Counted from the first letter of the stretch, positions 24,825 through 34,267 are shown. The stretch is DNA of 64,000 nucleotides from Limihaloglobus sulfuriphilus (GCF_001999965.1 NZ_CP019646.1:1736001-1800000), one strand, 5' to 3'. The notes: a model not told the origin generated them from the sequence alone. Numbers and translations are program-made.

Positions 24825-27413
24825 TTACGGCCATGTGATTGTTTGAAGCCAATCTGCTGCGAGAACAGCAAAGTCGGCCAGGTTGACATTAGAATCACCG
24901 TTTACGTCAGCCCAAGACAGGTTCGGCTGCTCGAGAGACTCTCCGGGGGCATACCCCGCCAGATTCATAATCTCGCTTTGGGTGAGCTCATAGTCGTAGA
25001 TTTTGAATTCATCCACGTAGCCTCTCCACTTTTGCAGAGCAACATTGGCTGCGCTTGCACCAAGTCTGGCCTGGTCAAATACTGCTGTATCATCGCCTAT
25101 TGCCTGGGTTCTCTCGTTTGTTGCAGCGTAGAGCTTACCATTTATATACAGCTTCATTGTTCCGTCTGCGGTATTCTTGGTAACGGCTAAATGTGTCCAT
25201 TCTTTTGCTGCCGTCTGGCTGAAATATCCAACCGGTGTTTGATATATTGAGCCCAGAGTGCAGTTATCAGTGTTTGGCCAGCCTGTATTGCCCACCGCGA
25301 ACTGTGTATAAATGGCCTGCTGCTGATTTTCCGGCCATCCTGCCATCTGCAGATAGAACCGCACAACGCCGTCATCACCTTTAGCCGAGAACAGGAAACC
25401 GCCCGCCGCGAATATCTCACTGGCAGAGGCTTTTATCCAGCTGGAAACAGTCACAGCGGAATCGAGGTTCTCGATTACTGCACCGTCAACGTCGATATAA
25501 TTGGTTATTCCGTCAAATTCGAAGCAGTTGCCTGTATATCCCTGTGAGTTCCATAGCGGATCACCGGAGATGGTTCCGGTATGGCTGCCCGCCCGGTCGG
25601 TTACATAATAGCCGCTGCCGTCCTCAAAATCATAATACAGAACTGGGCTTCCGGCAGGAGACGCTGCGGTAATAGTGCCGCTGTAATTCTGCAGCCAATC
25701 CTGACCTAGAGCGAGAATATCTTCACCGTCGCCGGTACAGTCGGAGCTCTCTTTGTCTCCGATGTCCGAGCCTTGATTTATCCACCCAACGCAGCGCGGC
25801 GGGTAAAGTGTCATTGAGTCAATGTAAACTGTACCGCTGGAACCGGCCGCCGGATTTGTCCTGCTGCCCAGGCCAAAGAATACCTTCTGAACATTGCTTA
25901 AATCAACACCCGCAAATTCACTCAGCGGGATGTTCCAGTCAATCACATCTTCCCAGCTTTCTTGGATAAGATCGTTCATGTCTGAATAATATACAACCTC
26001 TACAGCTGAAGTGTTATCTTCCAGCCCAACGTAAAGCCCGTCTGCCGCATCGTTGTCAGAGACACCGTGCAGACTTACATACAGGGCCTCGACTTCGAGC
26101 CAGTTCCAGTCGGCCGCATTAGCAAAATCCGGAAGACCGGCCGCATCCGCAGAAACCTCGCTGTAGTAGGGGGCTGCGGAATTATCATATTCAAACATCA
26201 TGCTGTTTTCAATGGTTGTCAGGCGAACACCTATTTCAGCGGTTTCAAGGCTGACCTCCGCTCCGCCGGTTTCTGTCCAGTTTGAAAGCAATCCACTGGT
26301 ATCGGTATAGTCATCAAAGTTACATACGACTCTACCTTGCTGTGTGGAGAACTGCCAGACATCCCCTTTGTAGGTTATACCCTCTGGATCAATCTCATCA
26401 ATACGCCAGTAGTATGTCTCTGCAAGCGGAAGCTGACCGACATTATAATCATTGGCCGACTGCCTGCCGATATATTCAGGAGATTCAGTCTGAGCATCAT
26501 ATACTTCCTGCCAGGAGGTGCCGAAATACACATCGTGTCCGTCAACCTCGCGTGTGCTCTCGCCGGATGACCAGCTCAATACGGTCTCTCCGCCGTTTAC
26601 ATTGTCAACTCTCTCTCTGTTGCTCGGCGATGGACTCCAGGCGGTATTAACATCCTGGAGTTTTGCCGTGAGTATTGTGGCGCTTCCGGTATACTCAAGT
26701 TCAAATGCTGATCTTGGATGGCTGACCCAGTCATAGCGGGTTGTGCCGCTTCCGTAGGCGGTTATATCGCCGGAGTCAATCAGGGCCTGTAAATCATTTG
26801 TATAGTCAGTTGCGCTGTTTATTTGCAGCGTGCCTTCTTCGATGTTTATATGTCCGAATCGGGTGTCTCCTGTGTTCCAGAGAAAAGCCGATGCTTCGAC
26901 GGTTCCGCCGGTCAGATTTATAAAACTGTCGGCAACGGCCTGATGTGATACGGAAAGCGTTCCGCCAATTGAGACACTGCCGCCGGTCATGGTGAAGGTC
27001 GTTTCCCCTGCATAAGGTACAAACATGTTGTTCGTAATAATCAGTTCACCGCCGCTCATGTTGAGCTCAGTTACATACGTTGCCTTAACCCCGATATAAG
27101 CCAGATTTGACACAGAGAGCTTTCCTCCCGTTATGTCAAGTCGCCCGCCGGTTCCGTACTGTGAGAGCTTAAGTACCGCGCATTTGGCGTCAGTGTTAGC
27201 TTCTGTTAAAACGGGGTAAGTGTATGAACCGGCTGCTCGCTGGTCTATGAATACCGGGTCGGCTGAAGTTGGTGCACCTTCCGGAGCCCAGTTGCCGTCA
27301 GTATCCCAGTTATCATCATCATAGCCCCACCAAACCTTATTGGCAGCAGTTGACAATCCGCAAAACAAAATTAGAATGACTGCCGCTGAGAGTAGAATGT
27401 TTTTCTTACACAT
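24825..27413 (-). CDS. secreted non-catalytic-looking modular protein: shared beta module, Fn3, LamG, dockerin
   Basis: Start chosen at 27413, where AGGAG stands 7 nt ahead of ATG and the product opens MCKKNILLSAAVILILFCGLSTA, a clear signal peptide. The earlier in-frame start at 27500 is unlikely. The 862-residue protein has the shared WWGYDDDNWD module, a Fn3-like module (YYWRIDEIDPEG, GDVWQFST) and a region of about 180 residues resembling a galactose-binding-like or CBM fold (VCNFDDYTDTSGLLSNW...VYIDSMTLYPPRC). A LamG/concanavalin-like domain follows (YYDFEDGSG, SWIKASAS, WTHLAVTKN), then a single dockerin-like repeat (DVNGDSNVNLADFAVLAADWL). No catalytic domain is apparent. It may bind glycan or act as a surface adaptor. 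Confidence 0.75.
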   Translation of the reverse strand: MCKKNILLSAAVILILFCGLSTAANKVWWGYDDDNWDTDGNWAPEGAPTSADPVFIDQRAAGSYTYPVLTEANTDAKCAVLKLSQYGTGGRLDITGGKLSVSNLAYIGVKATYVTELNMSGGELIITNNMFVPYAGETTFTMTGGSVSIGGTLSVSHQAVADSFINLTGGTVEASAFLWNTGDTRFGHINIEEGTLQINSATDYTNDLQALIDSGDITAYGSGTTRYDWVSHPRSAFELEYTGSATILTAKLQDVNTAWSPSPSNRERVDNVNGGETVLSWSSGESTREVDGHDVYFGTSWQEVYDAQTESPEYIGRQSANDYNVGQLPLAETYYWRIDEIDPEGITYKGDVWQFSTQQGRVVCNFDDYTDTSGLLSNWTETGGAEVSLETAEIGVRLTTIENSMMFEYDNSAAPYYSEVSADAAGLPDFANAADWNWLEVEALYVSLHGVSDNDAADGLYVGLEDNTSAVEVVYYSDMNDLIQESWEDVIDWNIPLSEFAGVDLSNVQKVFFGLGSRTNPAAGSSGTVYIDSMTLYPPRCVGWINQGSDIGDKESSDCTGDGEDILALGQDWLQNYSGTITAASPAGSPVLYYDFEDGSGYYVTDRAGSHTGTISGDPLWNSQGYTGNCFEFDGITNYIDVDGAVIENLDSAVTVSSWIKASASEIFAAGGFLFSAKGDDGVVRFYLQMAGWPENQQQAIYTQFAVGNTGWPNTDNCTLGSIYQTPVGYFSQTAAKEWTHLAVTKNTADGTMKLYINGKLYAATNERTQAIGDDTAVFDQARLGASAANVALQKWRGYVDEFKIYDYELTQSEIMNLAGYAPGESLEQPNLSWADVNGDSNVNLADFAVLAADWLQTITWP

Positions 27414-27452
27414 CAGTAACTCCTGTAAAATACAAAATAATTTATTAAAATT

Positions 27453-27473
27453 CCCAAAAACCATTTTTGAGAT
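27453..27473. promoter_or_regulatory. palindrome, possible operator (proximal copy)
   Basis: TC(C)CAAAAA-CCA-TTTTTGAGA is an inverted repeat with one arm mismatch, 40 bp upstream of the 27413 start. It is closely similar to the palindrome centred 105 bp further upstream. Paired sites at about ten helical turns suggest a looping repressor or a dimer-of-dimers. Confidence 0.45.
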
Positions 27474-27556
27474 CCTCTTTTGATATAAATGTAATACCAA
27501 CTTAAACTCTGAAGCACAACTCTATTTCTCCTTTTGATAAATACATTCAATATAAT

Positions 27557-27579
27557 TTCTCAAAACCAGATTTTGAGAA
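27557..27579. promoter_or_regulatory. palindrome, possible operator (distal copy)
   Basis: TTCTCAAAA and TTTTGAGAA are perfect 9-bp arms around CCAGA, in the 820-bp divergent region between 27413 (-) and 28235 (+). The core AAAACCA and the GAGA flanks match the proximal copy at 27453-27473. Elsewhere in this gap (27600-28130) the sequence is AT-rich and I see no gene. Confidence 0.5.
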
Positions 27580-28130
27580 TGCTGTTGTTATGGAATGCGG
27601 ATAGTTTAACTGAGGACTGTTATTCAGCCAAACTTCTGAATAGAATTGCTGTAGAATCGTGGCGCTGCATATACCCATTTAAATAATCTCTAATAAAATA
27701 CCTACAATAATATTACTCGCTCACATATCACTTCATATTTTCATATTTTACTTTGTACACAAGCTAATGTCAAGATAATTGTGTTTTAATTTTGATTAAA
27801 AAACCAAATATATTCATTATCAGCTTATAGTCGCAAGGTAAGTTTGCAATTTAATGATTATTTTATGGTAAATGGTTGCTAAAACTTTTGAAGGCCGCAT
27901 GCGCAGTGGTTTTTTAAGACATATCGTTCTAAGTGTTTTATTAGTTTAGTCTTACGCAAATATGTGTGTTGAGCAAGTTTTTGTGAAGTGCCATGTTTTT
28001 GGGGGATTTTTGTTAGAAATTAAAATTAGTGCAGGTGAGAAAACGGAATTACGCTGCCAACATAAAGGTTTTAATTAGATATTAAGTAGTCTTTAATTTG
28101 TCTATTTTTTTCAAATATTTAAAAAAAAAC

Positions 28131-28158
28131 TTGATTAACTCATCGTCCGTGTTAAAAT
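28131..28158 (+). promoter_or_regulatory. sigma-70-like promoter for the prepilin-like gene
   Basis: TTGATT at 28131-28136, 16 bp, then TAAAAT at 28153-28158, about 75 nt before the ATG at 28235. It would drive the prepilin-symporter-sulfatase genes. Moderate match only. Confidence 0.35.
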
Positions 28159-28234
28159 AACAAAGCATAGTTGAAGCAGAGTTATGTCTTAGATGCTTTT
28201 CAGCTGTAACTTATGTTATTATGGAGTCATTACA

Positions 28235-29059
28235 ATGGTAAAAAGAAATGCTTTTACTTTAATTGAATTGCTGGTAGTTATTTCAATTATAGCACTTTTA
28301 ATGTCACTTCTCATGCCGGCACTCGGCAAGGTTAAGCAGCAGGCCCGAGCAGTAGTCTGTATGAGCAATTTGCGGCAGCTCGCCCTGTGTGCAAGCATGT
28401 ATGTTACTGAAAACCGTTCTGCCTGGGCAGGCGTTTACGGCTTTGCAACGCCTGAGCAGTCAAATCAGAACTGGCTCAACGCCCTGCGCAAATACTATAA
28501 TCCTACCGGCAAGGGCGGTGATAAGGTCAGCCTTTGCCCCGAAGCCACAAAGCCTGTTTCTGTAGTCGGCAGGACTCCCAGGGCAGCCTGGAGCGGCTGG
28601 GATGATGCAGGCGGACGTTATTCTGAATATGATAGTACCAGCTATGCCTTTAATGACTGGCTGTGTAACCCGCCCGATACCGGCAGCCGCAACGTAGCGG
28701 GCCGTGACGCGAAACGTTTCTGGAGAAATTTTGACATGGCGGATGCCGCCGAAGTGCCCGTTTTCATCGATGCGGTGCATATCTCGGTTACTCCCACCAG
28801 ATTTGATTCGCCTCCCAGATACAGCTCGCTCTCTGTACCAATGACCGGTCTTTCCTGGAACAGCGACACCATGAAGATGGCGTGCATAGAGCGGCACATG
28901 ATGGATTTTGTCCAGGCCGTCCAGGTTGACCAGTCGGTTAAAAGAATTGGGTTGAAACAGCTTTGGGATTGTAAATGGCATAAAAATTACGATCTTTCAG
29001 CTCCAAAACCGAATTTTGAGGTTGAGGCCCCCTGGATGATGGAACTGAGAGACTGGTAA
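28235..29059 (+). CDS. prepilin-type N-terminal cleavage/methylation protein (pseudopilin-like)
   Basis: Start chosen at 28235 (GGAG 9 nt ahead), giving [22 protein letters not shown]: the short basic leader, F-T-L-I-E methylation site and hydrophobic stalk of a type IV prepilin or type II secretion pseudopilin. The rest is a globular domain of about 240 residues with [14 protein letters not shown] after the stalk. It ends [36 protein letters not shown], a variant of the RH...DG/D-S-V end seen in the large prepilin-like families of planctomycetes and Lentisphaerae. Such genes are often single copies next to sulfatase or transporter genes and are not part of a pilus operon. Role unknown. The symporter follows after 131 bp, with a 7-bp hairpin (TGATGCC/GGCATCA) at 29130-29155. 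Confidence 0.82.
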   Translation: MVKRNAFTLIELLVVISIIALLMSLLMPALGKVKQQARAVVCMSNLRQLALCASMYVTENRSAWAGVYGFATPEQSNQNWLNALRKYYNPTGKGGDKVSLCPEATKPVSVVGRTPRAAWSGWDDAGGRYSEYDSTSYAFNDWLCNPPDTGSRNVAGRDAKRFWRNFDMADAAEVPVFIDAVHISVTPTRFDSPPRYSSLSVPMTGLSWNSDTMKMACIERHMMDFVQAVQVDQSVKRIGLKQLWDCKWHKNYDLSAPKPNFEVEAPWMMELRDW

Positions 29060-29190
29060 TCTGAATCCAAAAGAGCAGTTTTTACCGCCATTATCAAACT
29101 GTATAATAACGTATAAGATTTAGCGTCTTTGATGCCTGTAACAAATACGGCATCAGTACATACACAATCCGCTTTGTTTTGGAGGCATCC

Positions 29191-31161
29191 TTGCAGTATT
29201 TAAACAATTTCGACTATGCCATTATATCGCTGTATTTTCTGATCTTAATTGGTATAGGTCTTTATCTCAAAAAGAGAGCCTCTGAAAATCTCCAGGAGTA
29301 CTTCCTCGCCGGCAACAAAATGCCCTGGTGGGCGCTTGGAGTGACAGGGATGGGCTGGTCTCTCGATGCTGTGGGTACAATGCTTATAACATCTCTTTTG
29401 TTTCTTCTGGGACCCAGGGGTCTGTTTATAGAGTTCAGGGGAGGCGCCAATCTTGCCCTTATCTTCATGATGATCTGGACGGGTAAGTGGCACAGGCGGT
29501 CTAACTGTATGACAGGGGCGGAATGGATGACTTACCGTTTCGGTGACGGCGCCGGCGGGAAATTCGCTCGCGCAGCTTCGGCAATCGCTCAAATCGCGTT
29601 TTCACTTGGTATGCTGGCATACATGGCAAAAGGCGTTGGGCTTTTCTTCTCGATGTTTGTGCCGATATCTCCGTTTGCTTGCTCGGTTATAACTATTGGT
29701 ATAGCTGCTATTTATACGATATCTTCAGGCTGGTACGGAGTTGTGTTCAGCGACATTTTCCAATCGGTGCTAATAACGGCAGGGATCATTTTTGTTGTCG
29801 TCAAGGCCTCATTGGCGATTCCGGACGCCGATTCGCTGCATAACCTGGCGATACAGATTACCGGAGTAAAGGAATGGGCATCTGCGGTGCCTCAAATTCA
29901 CGCGGCTATGCCCAAAGCCTATGAGATGTATGAGTCATTATTTATGTTTACTGTGTTTCTGGTTTTAAAGAACATAGTGGCAGGTTTCAGCAGCGGCGGC
30001 GAGCCGCATTATTTCGCCGCACGAAATGAGAGGGAATGCGGCAAGCTCACCTGTCTCTGGGCATGTCTGCTGACAATGCGCTGGCCCATGATGATGGGTT
30101 TTGCCATATTGGGTTTATTTCTGGTAAAGGATCTTTTTGCAGATTCAGAGTCTCTTATGCAGGCCGCGGAACTCATAAAAGTACATCTTGGCGCAGTAGG
30201 CAAGAATCAGTGGCCCGATGCGCTTGCGGGAATTATAAACTCTCCCGAAAAGTACAGCCCTGACCTGATCAGCGGCCTCAGAGAAATAATAGGCCCGGAC
30301 TGGGCTGGAAAACTGCCGCTGTTGAGCTATGAAGGGACGATAAACGCCGAAAGGATTCTTCCCGCTGTACTGCTGAGCAAGATTCCTTCGGGTATGAGGG
30401 GGCTGATGATGATAACCCTGATAGCCGCTGAAATGTCAACATTCAGTGCGACGATGAACAAAACAACAGCCCTGTTCACAAGGGACATCTACCAGAAATT
30501 CCTGCGTCCCAAAGCATCTCACAAGGAACTGCTTGCAGCGATCTACATTTTTTCAGTTTCCCTGATAATAATCGCGTTTCTCTTTGCATATACCAGCAAA
30601 AGCATAAATGATATCTGGGGCTGGATTATGATGGGCCTGGGCTCGGGACTGGCTGTGCCTCTGGTTCTGCGGCTTTACTGGTGGCGGTTCAACGGTTCAG
30701 GTTTTGCCCTGGGCATGACCGCCGGACTGTTGGGAGCTCTCGTGCAGAGAACTTTCTGGCCGCAGCTTCATGAAAGCTGGCAGTTCGTTATACTAACATC
30801 AATACCTGCCGTTTTCTCTATTATAGGTACTTATTTAAGCAAGCCGACAGATAATGAAGTGCTTGAGAATTTCTACAGGACAACAAGACCGTTCGGATTC
30901 TGGGGGCCTTATAAAAACATACTGCCGCCCGACGCAAGAGAGGCAACACGGATTGAAAACCGAAATGACCTGATAGCCCTGCCGTTTGGCCTGTGCTGGA
31001 TCATATCAATGTTTATGATGCCCTTGACCGCGATGGCAATGAATTTCAGGGCCCTCGCAGCAGCATTTATTGTTTTCATGATTGGTGTGGCGGGGCTTTA
31101 CAAATTCTGGTACAAAAATCTGCCGCCCGAGCCGTCTAAAGAGACCGGCTCCGGCAAATAA
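29191..31161 (+). CDS. SSS-family Na+/solute symporter
   Basis: A complete symporter of about 656 residues that would import a sugar or other organic solute with Na+. Start chosen at TTG 29191: GGAGG at 29181-29185 is 5 nt ahead. An upstream in-frame TTG at 29179 would overlap the Shine-Dalgarno. Family marks are LQEYFLAGNKMPWWALG, MTGAEWMTYRFGDG, SSGWYGVVFSDIFQS (Na+/substrate path) and GLMMITLIAAEMSTFSATMNKTTALFTRDIYQ in the mid-late helices. About 13 or more membrane spans are visible. The sulfatase gene follows 26 bp later, so uptake is probably tied to desulfation products. It is the intact counterpart of the broken symporter at 1-3133. Confidence 0.9.
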   Translation: MQYLNNFDYAIISLYFLILIGIGLYLKKRASENLQEYFLAGNKMPWWALGVTGMGWSLDAVGTMLITSLLFLLGPRGLFIEFRGGANLALIFMMIWTGKWHRRSNCMTGAEWMTYRFGDGAGGKFARAASAIAQIAFSLGMLAYMAKGVGLFFSMFVPISPFACSVITIGIAAIYTISSGWYGVVFSDIFQSVLITAGIIFVVVKASLAIPDADSLHNLAIQITGVKEWASAVPQIHAAMPKAYEMYESLFMFTVFLVLKNIVAGFSSGGEPHYFAARNERECGKLTCLWACLLTMRWPMMMGFAILGLFLVKDLFADSESLMQAAELIKVHLGAVGKNQWPDALAGIINSPEKYSPDLISGLREIIGPDWAGKLPLLSYEGTINAERILPAVLLSKIPSGMRGLMMITLIAAEMSTFSATMNKTTALFTRDIYQKFLRPKASHKELLAAIYIFSVSLIIIAFLFAYTSKSINDIWGWIMMGLGSGLAVPLVLRLYWWRFNGSGFALGMTAGLLGALVQRTFWPQLHESWQFVILTSIPAVFSIIGTYLSKPTDNEVLENFYRTTRPFGFWGPYKNILPPDAREATRIENRNDLIALPFGLCWIISMFMMPLTAMAMNFRALAAAFIVFMIGVAGLYKFWYKNLPPEPSKETGSGK

Positions 31162-31187
31162 ATGGTACAAATACAGGAGATGAGACA

Positions 31188-32738
31188 ATGAATCGACGTT
31201 CCTTCTTGAACAGAACCGCTCAGGTGGGCCTGGCCGCACTTGGTGTGAGATTTACATTAACTGCCTCTGCTCAGGAGAATCTGATCCCAGACGGTCAGAC
31301 AAAACAGATGCGGGATAAGCCGAATGTGATTTTCATAATGGCAGATGACATGGGATACGGCGATGCCGGCTGCTACAATGCAGACTCGAAAATACCCACT
31401 CCCAATATTGACAGGCTCGCCCGGCAGGGTCAGCTCTTTACAGACGCTCACTCGCCCTCGGCTGTTTGTTCGCCGACAAGATACGGCCTGCTGACCGGCC
31501 GCTACGCATGGCGCACGCGGCTCAAAAGCCACGTATTGAGCAATTTCTGCCGGCCGCTGATCGAGCCCGAGAGGCTAACGCTTGGCGGGCTGTTCAAAGA
31601 AAATGGCTACAACACCGCATGTATCGGTAAATGGCATCTTGGGCTCGGCTGGCAGACAATCAACGGCAAAGAAGTTCCCTTAAACAGGTGGAAAGTTCAG
31701 AATATTGTCCATTACGGGGTAAATGTTGATTTTCGCAAAGAGCTGACGGATTGCCCCTTAGATCACGGCTTTGATTATTTCTTCGGCGGTCCCGGAAACT
31801 ATCAGGCTCCGCCGTACTGTTTTATTGAGAACAGGCATACCGTTGGAATACCAAAAATGATAAAACAGGAACTTGAACCTGCCCCGATGGTTCCCGGGCC
31901 TGTCACAGAAGACTGGAAAGATGACCAGATAGGCAGCGTCCTGGCTGATAAGGCTCTGAATGTGATTGATAAATACTCGAAATCAAAGAGTCCATTCTTC
32001 CTTTATTTCCCATTGCATGCTCCTCACAGGCCGTGTGTGCCTTCGGACTCTGTCAAAGGTAAATCAAAGGCTGGCCGCCGCGGAGATATGATCGTTGAGA
32101 TTGACAATACTGTCGGCAGAATAATGCAGAAACTCAATGAGCTTGGCATAGAGAAAGATACGATACTCATTTTCACAAGCGACAACGGCGGTGATAATGC
32201 TCCTTATCAGGAGCCTGTATCCTATCTGGACAAATACGGCCACGATCCGAATCGTCCATGGAAGGGCAGCAAGGCCCAGATTGCGGAGGGCGGGCACAGA
32301 GTTCCCTTTATTGTTAGCTGGCCCGGCAAAGTCGCAGCAGATAAAGTGAACAGTTCTCCTGTTGTCCTAACTGATATGCTTGCCTCGTTTGCCGCACTGC
32401 TTGGGTATGAACTGGGCAAAGATGCAGGCCCGGACAGCCATAATGTACAGGAGAATCTCTTTGGGCAAAAAGAAGATGACGGCTCGGAGAGGGTAATGAT
32501 ATTCCACAGTGTCTTCGGCAGATTTGCAATCCGCCGCGGAAAATGGAAACTGGTTTTGCCCAACCCGCCGCTGCTGCACGCCAATGAACGCAGACCTGGA
32601 TGGGGAATGCCGACAGAAGAGGATCCTGAGCTTTTCAATCTCGCGATTGATCCGCAGGAAAAAAATGATTTAGCAAACGAATATCCAGAAATAGTAAAAG
32701 AACTTCAGAGTTTACTTCAAAGAATAATAAAATCATGA
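31188..32738 (+). CDS. Tat-exported arylsulfatase-like S1 sulfatase
   Basis: A 516-residue sulfatase. The signal is NRRSFLNRTAQVGLAALG. The double metal Asp is in FIMADDMGYGDAGCY (53-54). The formylglycine motif is C94-S-P-T-R98 followed by YGLLTGRYAWRTRL, the pattern of arylsulfatase A-like enzymes. GKWHLGLGW and FTSDNGGDNAPY are the other active-site strands. GGAGATGAGAC precedes the ATG. The stop TGA lies at the junction with an insertion-sequence remnant (from 32737), so the last residues may have been trimmed. The core of the enzyme is complete. It follows the symporter in the same operon. Confidence 0.92.
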   Translation: MNRRSFLNRTAQVGLAALGVRFTLTASAQENLIPDGQTKQMRDKPNVIFIMADDMGYGDAGCYNADSKIPTPNIDRLARQGQLFTDAHSPSAVCSPTRYGLLTGRYAWRTRLKSHVLSNFCRPLIEPERLTLGGLFKENGYNTACIGKWHLGLGWQTINGKEVPLNRWKVQNIVHYGVNVDFRKELTDCPLDHGFDYFFGGPGNYQAPPYCFIENRHTVGIPKMIKQELEPAPMVPGPVTEDWKDDQIGSVLADKALNVIDKYSKSKSPFFLYFPLHAPHRPCVPSDSVKGKSKAGRRGDMIVEIDNTVGRIMQKLNELGIEKDTILIFTSDNGGDNAPYQEPVSYLDKYGHDPNRPWKGSKAQIAEGGHRVPFIVSWPGKVAADKVNSSPVVLTDMLASFAALLGYELGKDAGPDSHNVQENLFGQKEDDGSERVMIFHSVFGRFAIRRGKWKLVLPNPPLLHANERRPGWGMPTEEDPELFNLAIDPQEKNDLANEYPEIVKELQSLLQRIIKS

Positions 32739-32835
32739 CATGCGCCTCCAATAAGCCCCATTTATAGACCATTGTTGTATCAATGGAACAGACATGATTC
32801 GGGTACCTGGCCGGGATTGAACGAGACTCAGTACT
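32737..32835 (-). mobile_element. transposase fragment, relative of the IS at 33008-34267
   Basis: About 97 bp match the middle of the neighbouring transposase gene (33556-33655), at roughly 80 percent by eye, in the same orientation. It encodes SIPARYPNHVCSIDTTMVYKWG, the stretch around the first catalytic Asp. Neither end of an element is present. The following 172 bp (32836-33007) are of unknown origin; they contain a frame reading KPEILYTFERANKAKSG that may belong to another mobile element, but I cannot name it. Confidence 0.7.
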
Positions 32836-33007
32836 TGTCAACCACTCATGAGACCGCTGAAAAACTCCAGATTTAGCCTTATTTGCTCTTTCAAAAGTGT
32901 ATAGAATTTCTGGTTTGGCGAAATTTGCGGGACAGGTGTAAGCCAATCGGGGCAAAATTTAGGCTTAAAAATCGCTCATTTTCTGTGTCCGGACCTACAT
33001 TCCCCAC

Positions 33008-34267
33008 TGTTCATTGGTACTGACCTATGAATTTGATTAATCTCAGCCAGCTTTTTTTAGCCGGTAGCCGGTGATTCTGGCCTGGCGAAAATAGCGTGTT
33101 TCAATCTCGGTTGGCACAGAATTGGCATCAGGTGCCGGTCTTTCAGGCAAGTTACCGAAGAATACATCGTCGGGACGATTGCCGTCTAATGACATGTGCG
33201 GCCTCCAGGAATTGTACCAAACCTGGAATTCATTACATAAATCATGCAGATGATCTATGCCTTTTATGATCGGAACTCTTTTGAGCCAGCAATATTTTAA
33301 GGTTTTATTTGCCCTTTCAGTGACAGCGATCGAACCTTTCTTTCCGATGGCACCAAGTCGGTGTTTAATCCTGTTGTTATTCTTCAGGCACTCTGCGAAA
33401 GCCTCACTTATAAATACGCTGCCCTGGTCAGATATGATGTGCTTTGGAGAACCATACTTTTCTATGGCTTCATCCATCGCATTGATTACCCAGCCGGCAT
33501 TGGGCCCTTCCAGCGGCACTGCTGCCATGATCTTGCGTGAGAAGTGATCGATAATAACGCAGACATGCACCTCCAATAAGCCCCATTTATAGACAATTGT
33601 AGTATCTATCGACCAGACATGGTTTGGGTACCAGGCAGGGATTGAACGGGCTTCGGTTTTATCTTCTGTTTGCTTGGGTTTAGGTGCTTTGCTTGGCGTT
33701 TTTCTCGGTTCCGGCCTGTTGAGTATATTTCTGACAGTCGAGGCTGAGAGAAAAACGCCCAGGAGTTTGAGTTGGTTGGCAATTCTGAACCTGCCCCACC
33801 CTTCATTGGCTTTCGTTATCTGCCAGACCAGAGCAGCCAACTCGGCAGGTGTTATATTGGCAGGAACAACTGCCTGAGCTTTTTCTTCTATGTTCTTGAG
33901 CCAACGATAAAGCGTTGATCTTGCTATGCCGAGGTGCTCGGTGACTCTTCGCCTTGGTATCTGGAAGGCTTCCATGTAGCAGAGAATGAACAACTTTTCG
34001 CGAATAGTATAACGTTTTTTATTATTCTGCTTTTTGAGGGCCTTCTGTAAAATAGATACCTGTGTCTGCAGCTGTGTAATCTTGTCACGAAGAAAGATAA
34101 GCTCTTTATCCTTCTCGTAAATATCCATCCCGGCAAGTCGTTTGAGACTGCGTTTTCGCGCCCTTCCAGAAAACCCGGCAGCTAAGACAGCGGTCTTTAC
34201 AATCAATCTCAAAGCAATGTTGATAATCTCTATTTTTTGGGACATATTTTTCTGCTCATAATGAACA
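33008..34267 (-). mobile_element. IS3/IS481-type insertion sequence, about 1.26 kb
   Basis: Ends were inferred from an 8-bp perfect terminal inverted repeat, TGTTCATT (33008-33015) and AATGAACA (34260-34267), and from where similarity to the deleted relative at 44014-44286 begins and ends. It contains one intact transposase gene. No target duplication is visible (CCAC on the left, TTGC on the right), which fits rearranged flanks: another transposase fragment adjoins on the left. Its right end lies inside the coding frame of the PEP-CTERM protein at 34230-34925. Confidence 0.7.
33043..34245 (-). CDS. rve-type integrase/transposase
   Basis: A 400-residue transposase with an N-terminal coiled-coil-like region (about 42-75, DKELIFLRDKITQLQTQVSIL) and a helix-turn-helix (about 95-118, IPRRRVTEHLGIARSTLYRWL). 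The retroviral-integrase core has D214 in WSIDTTIV, D273 in SDQGSVFIS and E310 in AVTERANKTLKYCW, followed by YNSWRPHMSLDGNRP. All three acidic residues and the reading frame are intact. The start at 34245 is supported by the deleted relative at 44014-44286, which preserves the same first codons (MSQ.I.IINIALR). It overlaps the last 16 bp of the PEP-CTERM gene on the same strand. Confidence 0.9.
   Translation of the reverse strand: MSQKIEIINIALRLIVKTAVLAAGFSGRARKRSLKRLAGMDIYEKDKELIFLRDKITQLQTQVSILQKALKKQNNKKRYTIREKLFILCYMEAFQIPRRRVTEHLGIARSTLYRWLKNIEEKAQAVVPANITPAELAALVWQITKANEGWGRFRIANQLKLLGVFLSASTVRNILNRPEPRKTPSKAPKPKQTEDKTEARSIPAWYPNHVWSIDTTIVYKWGLLEVHVCVIIDHFSRKIMAAVPLEGPNAGWVINAMDEAIEKYGSPKHIISDQGSVFISEAFAECLKNNNRIKHRLGAIGKKGSIAVTERANKTLKYCWLKRVPIIKGIDHLHDLCNEFQVWYNSWRPHMSLDGNRPDDVFFGNLPERPAPDANSVPTEIETRYFRQARITGYRLKKAG

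Noticed and set aside
29130-29155. TGATGCC/GGCATCA hairpin as a terminator between the prepilin-like and symporter genes
   Set aside because: No T-run follows and the genes look co-transcribed; it is noted only as a hairpin.
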